Position numbers and translations under genes: made by a program
Notes under the pieces: generated by a model
Told to the model about the DNA's origin: nothing
The model's input: the letters and a program-made list of their open reading frames with translations, nothing else
Databases searched by the model: none
In this document: piece by piece, positions 42,509 to 51,208 of the stretch
Layout: each line of letters starts with the position of its first letter
Numbering within the stretch: the first letter of the stretch is position 1
Source of the DNA: Streptomyces pactum
GTDB taxonomy: Bacteria; Actinomycetota; Actinomycetes; Streptomycetales; Streptomycetaceae
Reading direction: 5' to 3'
Length of the DNA: 64,000 nt
Assembly: GCF_016031615.1 (NCBI RefSeq)
Contig: NZ_JACYXC010000001.1
Location: 4,340,001-4,404,000, forward strand

Positions 42509-43087
42509 GGCGTCCGTCCGGGACCGGGCGGCGCCGCGGACGGCGCCGTGCGGCCGTTCGCCGTGGCGAGCAGCTGGAGACCGAGGCGCAGCCGGCGTCG
42601 GGCCTCGTCCTCGGTGACCCCGAGCGCGGCGGCGGCCTGGCGGTAGTCCCGGCGGTGGAAGTAGGCCAGCTCCAGCGCGGCGCGCAGCGGCGGGGGCATC
42701 GAGGTCACGATGTAGTCGGCCCGGGCGGCGGCGGAGGCGTCGCGCACCCTGGCCTCGACCTGCCGCGCGGAGGCGGTGCAGCCCGGCGGCGCCGAGGGCG
42801 GTCGCGGTCTCCCGGAGCCGGTTGAGGGCGTGGCGGTGGGTGAGGTCGGCGATCCAGGAGCGGAAGGGGCCGCGCCGGGGATCGTAGGTGTCGGGACGCT
42901 CCCAGATGTGCGTGAAGACCTCAAGGGTGACGCGGACGGCGGCGTCCTCCTCGTCCAGGACCCGGTACGCGAGGTGGTGGACGAGCGAGGCGAAGCGGTC
43001 GTACAGCTCCCCGAGCGCGGCGGCCTCCCCGCGCGCCAGCCGCTGTTGCATCCTGCGGTCCCAGCGGGGTGGTGCGTCGTGCGTCAT
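42505..43087 (-). CDS. ECF sigma factor, frameshifted in this sequence
   Basis: From ATG 43087 (GGGGGG site upstream) the frame reads sigma region 2: LARGEAAALGELYDRFASLV, YRVLDEEDAAVRVTLEVFTHIW and GPFRSWIADLTHRHALNRLR. At the G-run 42782-42784 one base too many shifts it. Removing one G restores GCTASARQVEARV and then region 4: SMPPPLRAALELAYFHRRDY followed by RQAAAALGVTEDEARRRL. The length of 583 bases is one over a multiple of three. The restored protein has about 193 residues. The stop overlaps the anti-sigma start. Intact, it would direct transcription of a stress regulon; as read, it would be fused to the anti-sigma frame. An assembly error is likely. Confidence 0.8.
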
Positions 43088-43494
43088 GCGGCCCCCCATC
43101 GGTGGTGTCGGCGGCCCCGAAACCGGTCGTCCCCGAGCGCGTGCGGTGTGCGGCCACTATGCCGCCACTTGCCTCGAATGTAGTGCGAATCACCGACGGG
43201 ACACGCCCGTTCCGGGCAATCCGCCCCCGCCGGGCGGCCACGGATGGTATGGGGCCGGGAACCGGTGGTGCTGACGTTCCGCCGAAACGGTACGGCGCCG
43301 GCGCGCTCCGGAACATAGGGTCGGTACCGGCGGCTGACGCCTGGCGGCGGGGCGGTGCCCCGGTGGGATGACGCGACGCCGGGAGCCGGCCGGCGGGCAG
43401 CGGGTGGACCCGGACGTTTCGTGACGGAGCGCCGGGGCAGGCGCACCCGGGAGGAGTCTGTTCCGGTTGGCGGGCGAGCGAAGGGCATCGCGGC
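43088..43494. promoter_or_regulatory. Divergent intergenic region, sigma factor / STAS gene
   Basis: 407 bases holding the promoters of the sigma operon and the STAS gene. The zone at 43130-43200, around CGAATGTAGTGCGAATCACC, is A/T-richer and probably holds the sigma operon promoter. No motif could be assigned with confidence. Confidence 0.35.
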
Positions 43495-43857
43495 GTGACG
43501 TTGAAGGTGACGGAGGCGGTACAGGGGGAGTGGGCGGTGCTCCGGGTGTCCGGCGAGATGGACCTGGTGACCTCCCCCGCCGTACGCCAGCGGGTCCATG
43601 ACGCGGTCGCCGACGGCCGCCACGCGGTGGTGATGGACCTGTCGGAGGTCCGGTTCTGCGACTCCAGCGGGGTGGGCGTGCTGATCGCCGCGCGCCGGTT
43701 GATGCGCTCCTGCTCGGGCGAACTGCGGCTGATCCTGCCGACCGAGGGCGCGCCGGACGGCTCCCACGTGAACCGGGTGCTCGCCGCGCTCGGTGTCCGA
43801 AGACTCTTCGAGGTGTATCCGGACGTACCCGCCGCCACCGGGGCGGCCGCCGCGTAG
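43495..43857 (+). CDS. STAS-domain anti-sigma factor antagonist
   Basis: A 120-residue SpoIIAA/BldG-like protein. VLRVSGEMDLVTSPAVRQRV is the start of the STAS fold. RFCDSSGVGVLIAARR at 54-69 holds the phosphorylatable serine (Ser57 or Ser58). Such proteins free a sigma factor by binding its anti-sigma kinase when dephosphorylated. The partner kinase is not adjacent; the neighbouring anti-sigma protein is of the zinc-finger type, which is not normally controlled this way. The PP2C phosphatase at 49136-51208 is a possible partner. GTG 43495 has AAGGG at about ten bases. Confidence 0.92.
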   Translation: MTLKVTEAVQGEWAVLRVSGEMDLVTSPAVRQRVHDAVADGRHAVVMDLSEVRFCDSSGVGVLIAARRLMRSCSGELRLILPTEGAPDGSHVNRVLAALGVRRLFEVYPDVPAATGAAAA

Positions 43858-43923
43858 AGCCGTGCCGGTGGCGGCGTTCGCCGTGCCGGGGCCCTACGCG
43901 GCGAGCCGGCCCCCTCCGGCCCC

Positions 43924-44055
43924 CCGTACGGGTTATGCCCTCCGGTCCCCCCGTAGGGGGCCGTGTCCTCCGAGCCCTCGTACGGGACGCGTCCTTCGGT
44001 ACCCCGTGCGGGTCGTGTCCACCAGCACCCCGTAGGGGGCGTGCCCTCCGGTCCG
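43924..44055. repeat. Five 26-27-bp tandem repeats with hairpin cores
   Basis: Units starting with (C/T)CGTACGGG, CCGTAGGGG or CCGTGCGGG begin at 43924, 43951, 43978, 44004 and 44030. Each carries a small CCCCGTACGGGG-like dyad and a TCCTCCGG-like tail. The array lies between the convergent STAS and histidine kinase genes, in a 332-base interval without a gene, and might act as a terminator zone. Confidence 0.75.
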
Positions 44056-44189
44056 GTCCGCCCGCCGGGTTCCCCGCGGGCCGCTCCCACGGTCCTGCCA
44101 CCGTCCCCGGGGTCCGGTCCCACCGCCGCTCGGTCCCCCTCGCCGTCCGGCCGCATGGGCGCCCGGTCCACCCCCGTGCGGGGGCCGCG

Positions 44190-45812
44190 TCACGCCGGAT
44201 CGCCGGCCGCGCACATCCCGCCGGGGAGTCCGCCGAACGGCACGGTGCCCGGCCGGCCGGTGTGGTCCGGGGCGGGGGAGCCGGGCCGCCGGTCCGGTGC
44301 CGGGCGGCACCCGCCGGCCCCGGTCGCCGAGGGGCGGTGCCCGGGGAACGCGGCCCGGACCAGGAAGCCGCCGTCCTCGGTCGGGTGCGCGGTGAAGGTG
44401 CCGCCGAGCGACTGGGCGCGCTCCCGCAGCCCGATCAGGCCGTGGCCGCCGCCGGGCAGCCCGGGGGCCGGGGCGGCGGCGTCCGGCGGTCCGTTGCGGA
44501 TCTCGACCAGCAACCCGTCGTCCCCCGGCCGCGGTGCGCCGACCCGGACCTCCACCCGTGCCCCCGGCGCGTGCTTGCGCACATTGGTCAGTGCCTCCTG
44601 CACGGTCCGGTAGGCGGCCCGCTCCACCGCCTCCGGACGCCCCTCCGGCCCGGGTGCGCCGGGCGTGGGGTCCGCGCGGTAGGTGACGTCCAGCGCGCTC
44701 TCCGCGATGAGCCGGGGCAGGTCGGCGAGGCGCGGCTGCGGGGTGAGGTCCGGCGTGTCGCCGACCGCCTTCCGCAGGATGCCGACCATGTGGCGGAGCT
44801 CGTCGAGGGTGCGGACGGACAGCTCCCGGATGGTCCGGGCGGCCTCCCTCGCCCGCGGATCGTCGGTGCTGATCTGCACCGCTCCGGCCTGCAGGCTGAT
44901 CAGGCTGACCTGGTGGGCCACCACGTCGTGCATCTCCCGGGCGAGCCGCGCGCGTTCGGTGCCCACCACCTGGTCGGCGAGGAGCTGGTCCGCGCGGGCG
45001 CGGCTGCGGACCAGGTCGTCCACCCGGTCGGCCAGTTCGCGGCGGGTGCGGGTCAGCAGGCCGAGCGCGATGGGCACCACGGCGGTCACACAGGAGTCGA
45101 TCAGGGTGAGGGTGTTCTCGCGGTAGGCGGTGGGTTCCAGGTCCGACACCGGCCAGGGCACGAAGTGCCCGGCGGCGAGCAGCGGCGCGCACAGGGCGAG
45201 CAGCCGCGGGCCGGCGCCGCGTACCGCCACCGTGTACAGCGCGATCATCGGGGCGAACCAGACGTACCCGATGAGGATGCCCGGCAGGGTGGCGAGGAAG
45301 ACCGCGAGCGGGAAGCGGCGGCGGAACGGCAGGACGCCCGCGGCGAGCAGCGAGACGTCCAGCGCCGGCCCGGGGGAGACCCCGTTGACCAGCAGTGCGT
45401 CGGCCACCCCGAGGAGGACGGGGACCGCCAGCGGTGCCGCGTGACGCGTCCACCACCGGCCGCCGCCGTGCCCGTGCCCGTGCTCGCCGTGGGGCCCGTT
45501 CCCGGCGTCGGGTCCGTGCCCGTGCTCGCCGTGGGGCCCGTTCCCGGCGCCGTGCCCGTGGTCGTGCTCTCCGTCGGGTCCGTGCCCGGTGCCGGGTCCG
45601 CTGCCGTTCCCGGGTGCGGTACGGGTCTCCCGCCCGGGCACGGGCCGGGGCGCGGTCCCGGGTGCGGTACCGGTGTCGCCGGCGTCCGTGGCCGTGGTCC
45701 CGCCCGTGGCCCCTTCCGCGGGCCCGCCCGCGGAAGCCGGCCCGTGGTGGTCGCCCCCAGGGCCGGTGTCGGGGCCGTGCGGGGCCGTGGCGTCGTTCCG
45801 GTACGGGTTCAT
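44190..45812 (-). CDS. NarL-type sensor histidine kinase with His-rich N-terminus
   Basis: A 540-residue membrane kinase. The first 118 residues are Gly/Pro-rich, with GPHGEHGHG repeated at 92-100 and 106-114 and about 19 histidines in 72-117. About six membrane helices span 125-255 (AVPVLLGVADALLV, LAVFLATLPGILIGYVWFA). Then comes a HisKA_3 domain with phospho-accepting His295 in REMHDVVAHQ and an HATPase domain (EALTNVRKHAP, GHGLIGLRER). Its ATG overlaps the stop of the response regulator gene (45809-45812). The His-rich cytosolic or outer tail could bind Ni, Zn, Cu or Co; that is inference. Confidence 0.92.
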   Translation of the reverse strand: MNPYRNDATAPHGPDTGPGGDHHGPASAGGPAEGATGGTTATDAGDTGTAPGTAPRPVPGRETRTAPGNGSGPGTGHGPDGEHDHGHGAGNGPHGEHGHGPDAGNGPHGEHGHGHGGGRWWTRHAAPLAVPVLLGVADALLVNGVSPGPALDVSLLAAGVLPFRRRFPLAVFLATLPGILIGYVWFAPMIALYTVAVRGAGPRLLALCAPLLAAGHFVPWPVSDLEPTAYRENTLTLIDSCVTAVVPIALGLLTRTRRELADRVDDLVRSRARADQLLADQVVGTERARLAREMHDVVAHQVSLISLQAGAVQISTDDPRAREAARTIRELSVRTLDELRHMVGILRKAVGDTPDLTPQPRLADLPRLIAESALDVTYRADPTPGAPGPEGRPEAVERAAYRTVQEALTNVRKHAPGARVEVRVGAPRPGDDGLLVEIRNGPPDAAAPAPGLPGGGHGLIGLRERAQSLGGTFTAHPTEDGGFLVRAAFPGHRPSATGAGGCRPAPDRRPGSPAPDHTGRPGTVPFGGLPGGMCAAGDPA

Positions 45813-46474
45813 GCCGCCCCGCCCGGTGGTCCGCCCGCGACCAGTCCGGCCCGGTCCGCGACGATCGCGGCCTGGACGCGGTTGAGCCCGCCGAGCTTGG
45901 CCAGCACCGCCCGGACGTGGTCCTTCACGGTGCTGGGGGCAAGCCCCATCCGGTCGGCGATCCGCGGGTTGGCCAGCCCCTCCCCGAGCAGTGCCAGCAC
46001 CTCGCGCTCCCGGGGGGTGAGGGCGCGGACCGCGTCGGTGGCGGTGGCCTCCGCCTCGGCGGCGAGGAAGCCGCCGATGACGGTCCGGGTGACGCCGGGG
46101 TCGAGCACGCTGCCGCCCTGGGCGAGGGTGCGGACCGCACGCACCAGCTGTTCCGGGTCGGTGTCCTTGAGCAGGAAGCCGGCCGCGCCCTCCCGCAGCG
46201 CCGCCGCCAGGTACTCCTGCGCGTCGAAGGTGGTGAGCATGGCCACCGCCGGCGGGTGCGGACGGTCGCGCAGCCGGCGCAGCACGGTCAGTCCGTCCAC
46301 CTCCGGCATCCGGATGTCCAGCAGCACCACGTCGGCGCCGCCGGCCGTCACCCGCTCCACCGCCTCCGCACCGGTGCAGTCGGCGACGACCTCGATGTCC
46401 GGCGCCGTCCCGAGGATCAGCCGCAGGCCGGACCGGACGAGCCGCTCGTCGTCCACCACCGCTACACGGATCAC
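45809..46474 (-). CDS. LuxR/NarL-type response regulator
   Basis: A 221-residue regulator. The receiver domain has Asp8, Asp9 and the phosphorylation site Asp53 in VLLDIRMPEVDG; the conserved Lys is in FLLKDTDPE. The C-terminal LuxR HTH reads LTPREREVLALLGEGLANPRI and STVKDHVRAVLAKLG. GTG 46474 has GAGGGAG seven to nine bases upstream. It is the first gene of the two-gene operon with the histidine kinase and is expected to be its phosphorylation target. Target genes are unknown. Confidence 0.95.
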   Translation of the reverse strand: MIRVAVVDDERLVRSGLRLILGTAPDIEVVADCTGAEAVERVTAGGADVVLLDIRMPEVDGLTVLRRLRDRPHPPAVAMLTTFDAQEYLAAALREGAAGFLLKDTDPEQLVRAVRTLAQGGSVLDPGVTRTVIGGFLAAEAEATATDAVRALTPREREVLALLGEGLANPRIADRMGLAPSTVKDHVRAVLAKLGGLNRVQAAIVADRAGLVAGGPPGGAA

Positions 46475-47828
46475 CAGACGCTCCCTCTTCCTTCCGCGTT
46501 GTCCCGGTGGACGCCGTACGTCCCCCGAAACGTTCCAAGAGTGCCCCACGGGTGGCGGGGAAGTGGAGCCCCGGGCTCCGTCGGGTGGTGGTCGGACCCC
46601 CGCCGACCGGCGGGGGTCGATCCCCGACCAGCGACGGATTCCGTACCCGGCGGGGGTCCGGAAGAGTGGTCGTCATGCCGCACCACCTCGCGGGAGCCAC
46701 CTCGGCCCCCGCCCGCTCCACCCCGTGCCACCGTGCTCACCGGCGTTCGTCGGCGTCCCGGGCCGCCACGGGCGTCGCCACGGGGCGGACCGTGGAGTGC
46801 GGTGCAGGGCCACAGGCCGCCGCGTCCCCCACACGCGGCGGCCTGCCGGTCGTCCACCGGCCCGTCCCCGCGTTCCCGGACACCGCGCCGCACGCGCCGT
46901 ACTCACCGCACGCGTCGCGCTGGCCGTTCGCCCCGTCGGGCGCGCGGCACGTCCCGTACGCGTCGCGGGCACCCCGTATCCCGGATGTACCCCGGGCGAC
47001 GCGGACCCGGTCGGCGTCGCAGCCGCCGCGGGCGCGGCTCACCGGGACCGTCGCCCGTGCCATCGTGCCGCGGCGGTCGTCGCGTCCCGGGGCCGCCGGC
47101 CGCCGGGCGGTGCCGTGCGCCGTCCCGGACCGCCGCGCGGTCCCGGGTCACTGACCAGGGCGGCGGGGAAGGGGGCGGCGGTGCGAGGGGCCGGGGGACA
47201 CCCGCACCGGGGCCGGGCCTCTCGCGGGGCGGGGCCACGCCCTTCGGTGGGCGGACCCTGCCGCGGGGCGGGACGGACACCCGCCGCATGAGACCAGCAG
47301 CCGGCCGGCCCTTGGCGGGGGGAAGGGCCGACCGGCTGCCGGAAGATGTCGCGGCGCGGCGGTGGAGGTGACCCGCCGCGTCGCGGCTCGGCCGTTCCGC
47401 CCGTGCCCACCGGCGCCGTCCTTCCGGCGTCCGTCCGCACCTCGCCACCGTCTTGTGCCCCGGCGCCCTTCCCACCCTCGGCGCCCTCCCCACCCTCGGC
47501 GTCCTTCCGCACCTCGGCGTACTCGGCGTCCTTCCGCGCCTCGGCGCTCTCCCGTATCCGGCGTCCTTCCGTACCCCCGGTGGTTGTGCCTCTTCATCTC
47601 GGCCGGGCTCGTACCCCGGCGGTGGGCGGCGGCCCGCGGTTGAGCGGTCACCGGCGGCTGTCCGGTGCCCGCGCCGTGAGCCGGCCCACCGGCCGGCCGT
47701 TCCGCTCCCCGGCCGCGCCGTGCCGGGCGGTCGACGGAGTGGCGGACGGTGCACGGGCCGGGTTGACGGGCCGTCGGACGCCGGAGGACGCTGGTGGTTC
47801 CGGCCGGCCGATCCCGAGGGGTACCGCT
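46475..47828. other. Long gene-poor interval with repeats and a strong hairpin
   Basis: 1.35 kb between the two-component operon and the toxin gene. The first 100 bases probably carry the operon promoter. A 17-bp stem with one mismatch (47297-47313 with 47323-47339, 9-base loop) could end transcription. From about 47462 to 47575 short units of the type CACCTCGGCGTACTCGGCG and CTTCCGC recur. No coding frame is supported, although a frame open into the toxin gene extends over part of it. Confidence 0.4.
47297..47339. terminator. Strong hairpin, terminator-like
   Basis: GCAGCCGG(C/T)CGGCCCTT forms a 17-bp stem with its inverse copy across GGCGGGGGG. There is one C-A mismatch. It is remote from any gene end recognised here, which leaves open whether an unrecognised transcript ends at this point. 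Confidence 0.45.
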
Positions 47829-48635
47829 GTGCGTGCGTATGACGAACGGGAGACGGAGCGGCGGCCGGAACGGTCCCGGCGACCGGCCGAGGAGGCCGTG
47901 GAGGGCCGGTCCGCGGGGGCGCCGGTGAGGAGCGTGACCGGACTCCAGCGCACCGCGGGGAACGCGGCAGTGACCCGGCTGCTGGCGGCCGGGCACGGGC
48001 TGCTCGCCGGGCGGCGCACGGCCGGCGCGGTCCCGCGGGCCGTCGTCCAGCGGGCACCCCTGCGCGGGCAGGACGTGCGGCGGAACGCCCGGCGCCAGGC
48101 GGCGAACGACTCCCCGTACTCGGGGCGCCCGCGCTCGAACCGGTTGCAGGAGCAGCAGGGCTACGACCCGGCCGGCGCCCGGCCGCCGCAGCTGCCGAGC
48201 CGGGGACCGAATGGCGAACGGCTGTGGGACGGTACCAGGACGAGCATCGGGTTCACCGACGAGACCGTGCAGGGGGTGCTGGCCGCCACGCCCAGCCGGC
48301 AGGCGAACGGACGCACCGAGTACGCGTGTGCGAAGTGCGGGACCCACATCCCGCGGAAGCGGGACCGCGTCCCCGCGACGGACGGCGACCGCTACGTCAC
48401 CATCGACCACGTCATGGGGATCATCGCCTATGTGCGCACCAACGCCGAGCCGGTGACCTGGGAGGTCCACGATCGGCAGGTCTCCGCCATCACCCAGGAG
48501 GAGGCGCGGAGATGCGCCAACGACGCGGAGAACCTGCGGGTGCTGTGCGCCCAGCCGTGCAACGGCGGGACCCGAGCCGCCCGGAGCGAGAGCCGTATGG
48601 TCGACACCGACCGAGCGGTGTGGTGGGGCGGCTGA
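47829..48635 (+). CDS. HNH-type nuclease toxin with AGNAA motif (injection-system effector type)
   Basis: A 268-residue protein. Residues 1-50 are charged and end in GLQRTAGNAAVTRLL (39-52), the short motif found at the N-terminus of many streptomycete proteins linked to extracellular contractile injection systems (DUF4157-type cargo). A basic, disordered linker follows. Residues 165-248 form a treble-clef HNH-like nuclease: CAKC (167-170), TIDHV with Asp193 and His194, Asn235, and VLCAQPCNGG with Cys240 and Cys244. Such a domain cuts DNA or RNA. There is no secretion signal and no adjacent immunity-type gene or injection-system gene. GTG 47829 has GAGGGG seven bases upstream; the longer open frame before it lacks coding character. 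Confidence 0.75.
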   Translation: MRAYDERETERRPERSRRPAEEAVEGRSAGAPVRSVTGLQRTAGNAAVTRLLAAGHGLLAGRRTAGAVPRAVVQRAPLRGQDVRRNARRQAANDSPYSGRPRSNRLQEQQGYDPAGARPPQLPSRGPNGERLWDGTRTSIGFTDETVQGVLAATPSRQANGRTEYACAKCGTHIPRKRDRVPATDGDRYVTIDHVMGIIAYVRTNAEPVTWEVHDRQVSAITQEEARRCANDAENLRVLCAQPCNGGTRAARSESRMVDTDRAVWWGG

Positions 48636-49135
48636 CCCGCCCCAGGCACCGCCCCGCGCCGCCGGTACCTGCCGCCGGCGCCGCCCCGTGCCACCGGTGC
48701 TGCTCGGCACCGTCCCGTGCGGTCCTCGTGCCGTTCGACGCCGCCCCGCCACCCGGCGCCGCGTGCCCGACCGTGTCGCCCGACGCCGTTCCGTAGTCTC
48801 GGCGCCGTCCGACGCCCCCTCCTGCCGCCCGGCACCGCGCAGCCCGGAGCGGTACGCGTCCGTCCCCGGCCGTGTCCCGCCGTACGGAGGGCCGTGACCG
48901 GGCCCGGACCGCCGGCCGGCCGTCCCGCCCGTCCGGCGCCCGGGCCGCCGACCGTGGGGGAGCGGCGGGCGCGATGAGCGCCGCCGCCACCCGGGCCCCG
49001 GCGGTACCGGCGGCCTGGCACGTATCCGCCGCCACCCGGGCCCCGGTGGCCCCGGCGGTGTGGTGACGCCCGCCGCCCCGACCCCGGCGGTACCGGTGGC
49101 CCCGGCGGCAACCGCAAGGGGCCGCGCGCCCGCCG
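48636..49135. repeat. Gene-free interval with a direct repeat
   Basis: 500 bases downstream of the toxin gene. CCGCCGCCACCCGGGCCCCGG-like segments occur at about 48981 and 49026. There is no frame with coding character here on either strand, so no immunity gene is apparent. Confidence 0.4.
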
Positions 49136-51208
49136 CTACCCCGGCTCCGGCGGCAGGCGCAGCGCGATGAGGGCGATGTCGTCGCGGCCGGTGACGGGGG
49201 AGTCGGCGAGCAGCCGGTCGCAGAACGCCTCCAGCGGTTCCCCGGCGAGGGTGCCGGCCAGGGCGCGCAGCCGTTCCAGCCCCCGGGTGATGTCCTCGCC
49301 GGGCCGCTCGACCAGGCCGTCGGTGTAGAGCAGGACGGTGGCGTCGGGCGGCAGCGGTCGGATCGCGCCGATCCGTTCCGCCTCCGGCAACAGGCCGCCC
49401 AGCAGGACGTCCTGGGCGTCGTCCAGGAAGACGGCCGTGCCGTCGGCGGTCACCAGCAGCGGTGGCGGGTGCCCGGCGACCGAGTAGTTCAACTGCCAGG
49501 GACCGCCCCTCGGCCCCTCCACCCGGGCCAGCACGCAGGTGGTGGTGGCCTGCTCGGGGCGGAGCAGCTGGGCGCCGACGTCGAGCCGGCGCAGGATGTC
49601 GCCCGGTGGCTCCACCCGGTCCATGGCCAGCGCGCGCAGCATGTTCCGCATCTGGCTCATGGTCACCGCGGCCGCCAGATCGTGCCCGGCCACGTCACCG
49701 ATGACCAGCGTGGTCGCCCCGTCGGGCAGGACGAACGCGTCGTACCAGTCGCCGCCGACCTCGGCGGCGGCCGGGCTGGGCAGGTAGCGGACCGCGATCC
49801 GCAGCTCCGGGACGTCGGGCGGCTCGGTGAGCAGGCTGTGCTGGAGGGCCCGCGCCACCTGCTGGGTGCGCCGCAGCTGCATGGCCCGGCTGAGCGGGGC
49901 GTGGGCCTGCTCGATCAGGTCCCGCATCAGATCGCGGTCCGCCGGGGGCACCGGGTCGCGGTCGCCGCAGGTGAACGCGGCGAGCACCGCCGCCACCGTC
50001 CCGTCCACCAGCACCGGCAGCAGGACGCCGCTGTGCGCGCGGGCGCGGTTAAGCCAGGAGCGGGTGCCCGGCGGTGCGAAGTCCTCGGGCACCTCGCCGG
50101 GCGGGAACACCGCCTGCACCGGGCGGCGTTCCCGTACCGCGCGGGTGATCGCATGGTCGGCCGCCACCGCCTCCTCGCGGCGCGGCGGCAGTCCGGCCGG
50201 CAGCCCTTCCCGGGCCAGCGCCGCCACCCGCCGCACCGGCAGCGGGCCCTCCGCGGCCTCGGCGGAACCCTCCGGCAGCAGGTAGATGCCGCACTCGTCG
50301 GCCAGCGCGGGCACGATCAGCGGGCTCAGCGCCGCGAATGCCTCCGGCACCTCGCGCCGCCTGCTCACCGCGGCCGCCGCCCGTCCCAGCAGCTCGGTGC
50401 GCCGGTCCCGCAGCCACTGCTCCTCGACGTCCACGCAGGTGCCCACCCACTCCAGCACCTCGCCGCCCTCGCGCACCGGTGCGGCCCGCAGCAGGCAGTG
50501 CCGGTACGTGCCGTCGGACTGGCGGAGCCGGCAGACGTGCTCGAAGACCTCCGGGACCTCTTCGACGGCCCGTCGCCAGTGCGCGGTCAGCGCCTCCCGG
50601 TCCTCGGGGTGGGCCGCCGCCTGCCAGCCGCCCTCCGGCGCCCGTTCCCCGGGCAGGCCGGTCATCGGCTCCCGGCCGGGGTCGTCCGCGACCGGCCGGC
50701 CCCGCCGGTCGGCCATCCAGATGTTCTCCGCCCCGGCCGCGACGAGACTCCGGTAGCGGCGCGCGGCCCGCCGCCGCTCCTCGGCCAGCAGCCGGGCGTA
50801 CTCCGTCTCGGTGACGTGCCCGGTGACCTCCGCGACGACCACCAGGACCCCGGTGCCCGCCGCGCCCGTCGGCACGGGGGACAGGCTGAAGGTGAAGTGG
50901 CGCTTCTCCGCCCCGCCCCGCGCGTCCCCCACGGTGACCGGCGCGGCGGTGACCTGCACCGGCTCGCCGCTGCGCACCACCTGGTCCAACAGGTCCAGGT
51001 AGCCGCGCTCGACCAGATCGCTGAACGCCTCCCGCACCGGCCGTCCCAGCGGCCGGTCCCCGAAGAGGCGCCGGTAGGTGTCGTTGAGGTACGTCAGGAC
51101 GTGGCTCACGCCCTGGAACACCGCCACCCCCACCGGCGCGGGGTCGAAGACCTCCAGGGGCAACCCGCTGGGGAGCGCGGGCCCGGACTTCGGCGGCGAA
51201 GGAGACAT
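49136..51208 (-). CDS. PAS/GAF/PP2C (SpoIIE-type) serine phosphatase
   Basis: A 690-residue cytosolic protein. PAS domains lie at about 15-130 (LEVFDPAPVGVAVFQGVSHVL) and 150-270 (TYRHCLLRAAPVREGG, the PAC part). A GAF domain spans about 280-430 and the SpoIIE-type PP2C domain about 455-690, with metal-binding EVGGDWYDAF, VIGDVAGHD and YTDGLVE-type (VLLYTDGLVE) motifs. It should dephosphorylate STAS proteins in response to a signal; the STAS protein at 43495-43857 is a candidate. ATG 51208 is chosen because CATAAT lies 7 bases upstream and there is no ribosome site, fitting a leaderless transcript. Confidence 0.92.
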   Translation of the reverse strand: MSPSPPKSGPALPSGLPLEVFDPAPVGVAVFQGVSHVLTYLNDTYRRLFGDRPLGRPVREAFSDLVERGYLDLLDQVVRSGEPVQVTAAPVTVGDARGGAEKRHFTFSLSPVPTGAAGTGVLVVVAEVTGHVTETEYARLLAEERRRAARRYRSLVAAGAENIWMADRRGRPVADDPGREPMTGLPGERAPEGGWQAAAHPEDREALTAHWRRAVEEVPEVFEHVCRLRQSDGTYRHCLLRAAPVREGGEVLEWVGTCVDVEEQWLRDRRTELLGRAAAAVSRRREVPEAFAALSPLIVPALADECGIYLLPEGSAEAAEGPLPVRRVAALAREGLPAGLPPRREEAVAADHAITRAVRERRPVQAVFPPGEVPEDFAPPGTRSWLNRARAHSGVLLPVLVDGTVAAVLAAFTCGDRDPVPPADRDLMRDLIEQAHAPLSRAMQLRRTQQVARALQHSLLTEPPDVPELRIAVRYLPSPAAAEVGGDWYDAFVLPDGATTLVIGDVAGHDLAAAVTMSQMRNMLRALAMDRVEPPGDILRRLDVGAQLLRPEQATTTCVLARVEGPRGGPWQLNYSVAGHPPPLLVTADGTAVFLDDAQDVLLGGLLPEAERIGAIRPLPPDATVLLYTDGLVERPGEDITRGLERLRALAGTLAGEPLEAFCDRLLADSPVTGRDDIALIALRLPPEPG

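Noticed and set aside
47346..47828. N-terminal extension of the toxin gene by about 160 codons
   Set aside because: The extension is Ser/Pro/Arg low complexity from short DNA repeats, and a well-placed GAGGGG site marks GTG 47829 as the start.
48636..49135. Immunity gene behind the HNH toxin
   Set aside because: No frame with codon bias or a ribosome site is present on either strand in this interval.
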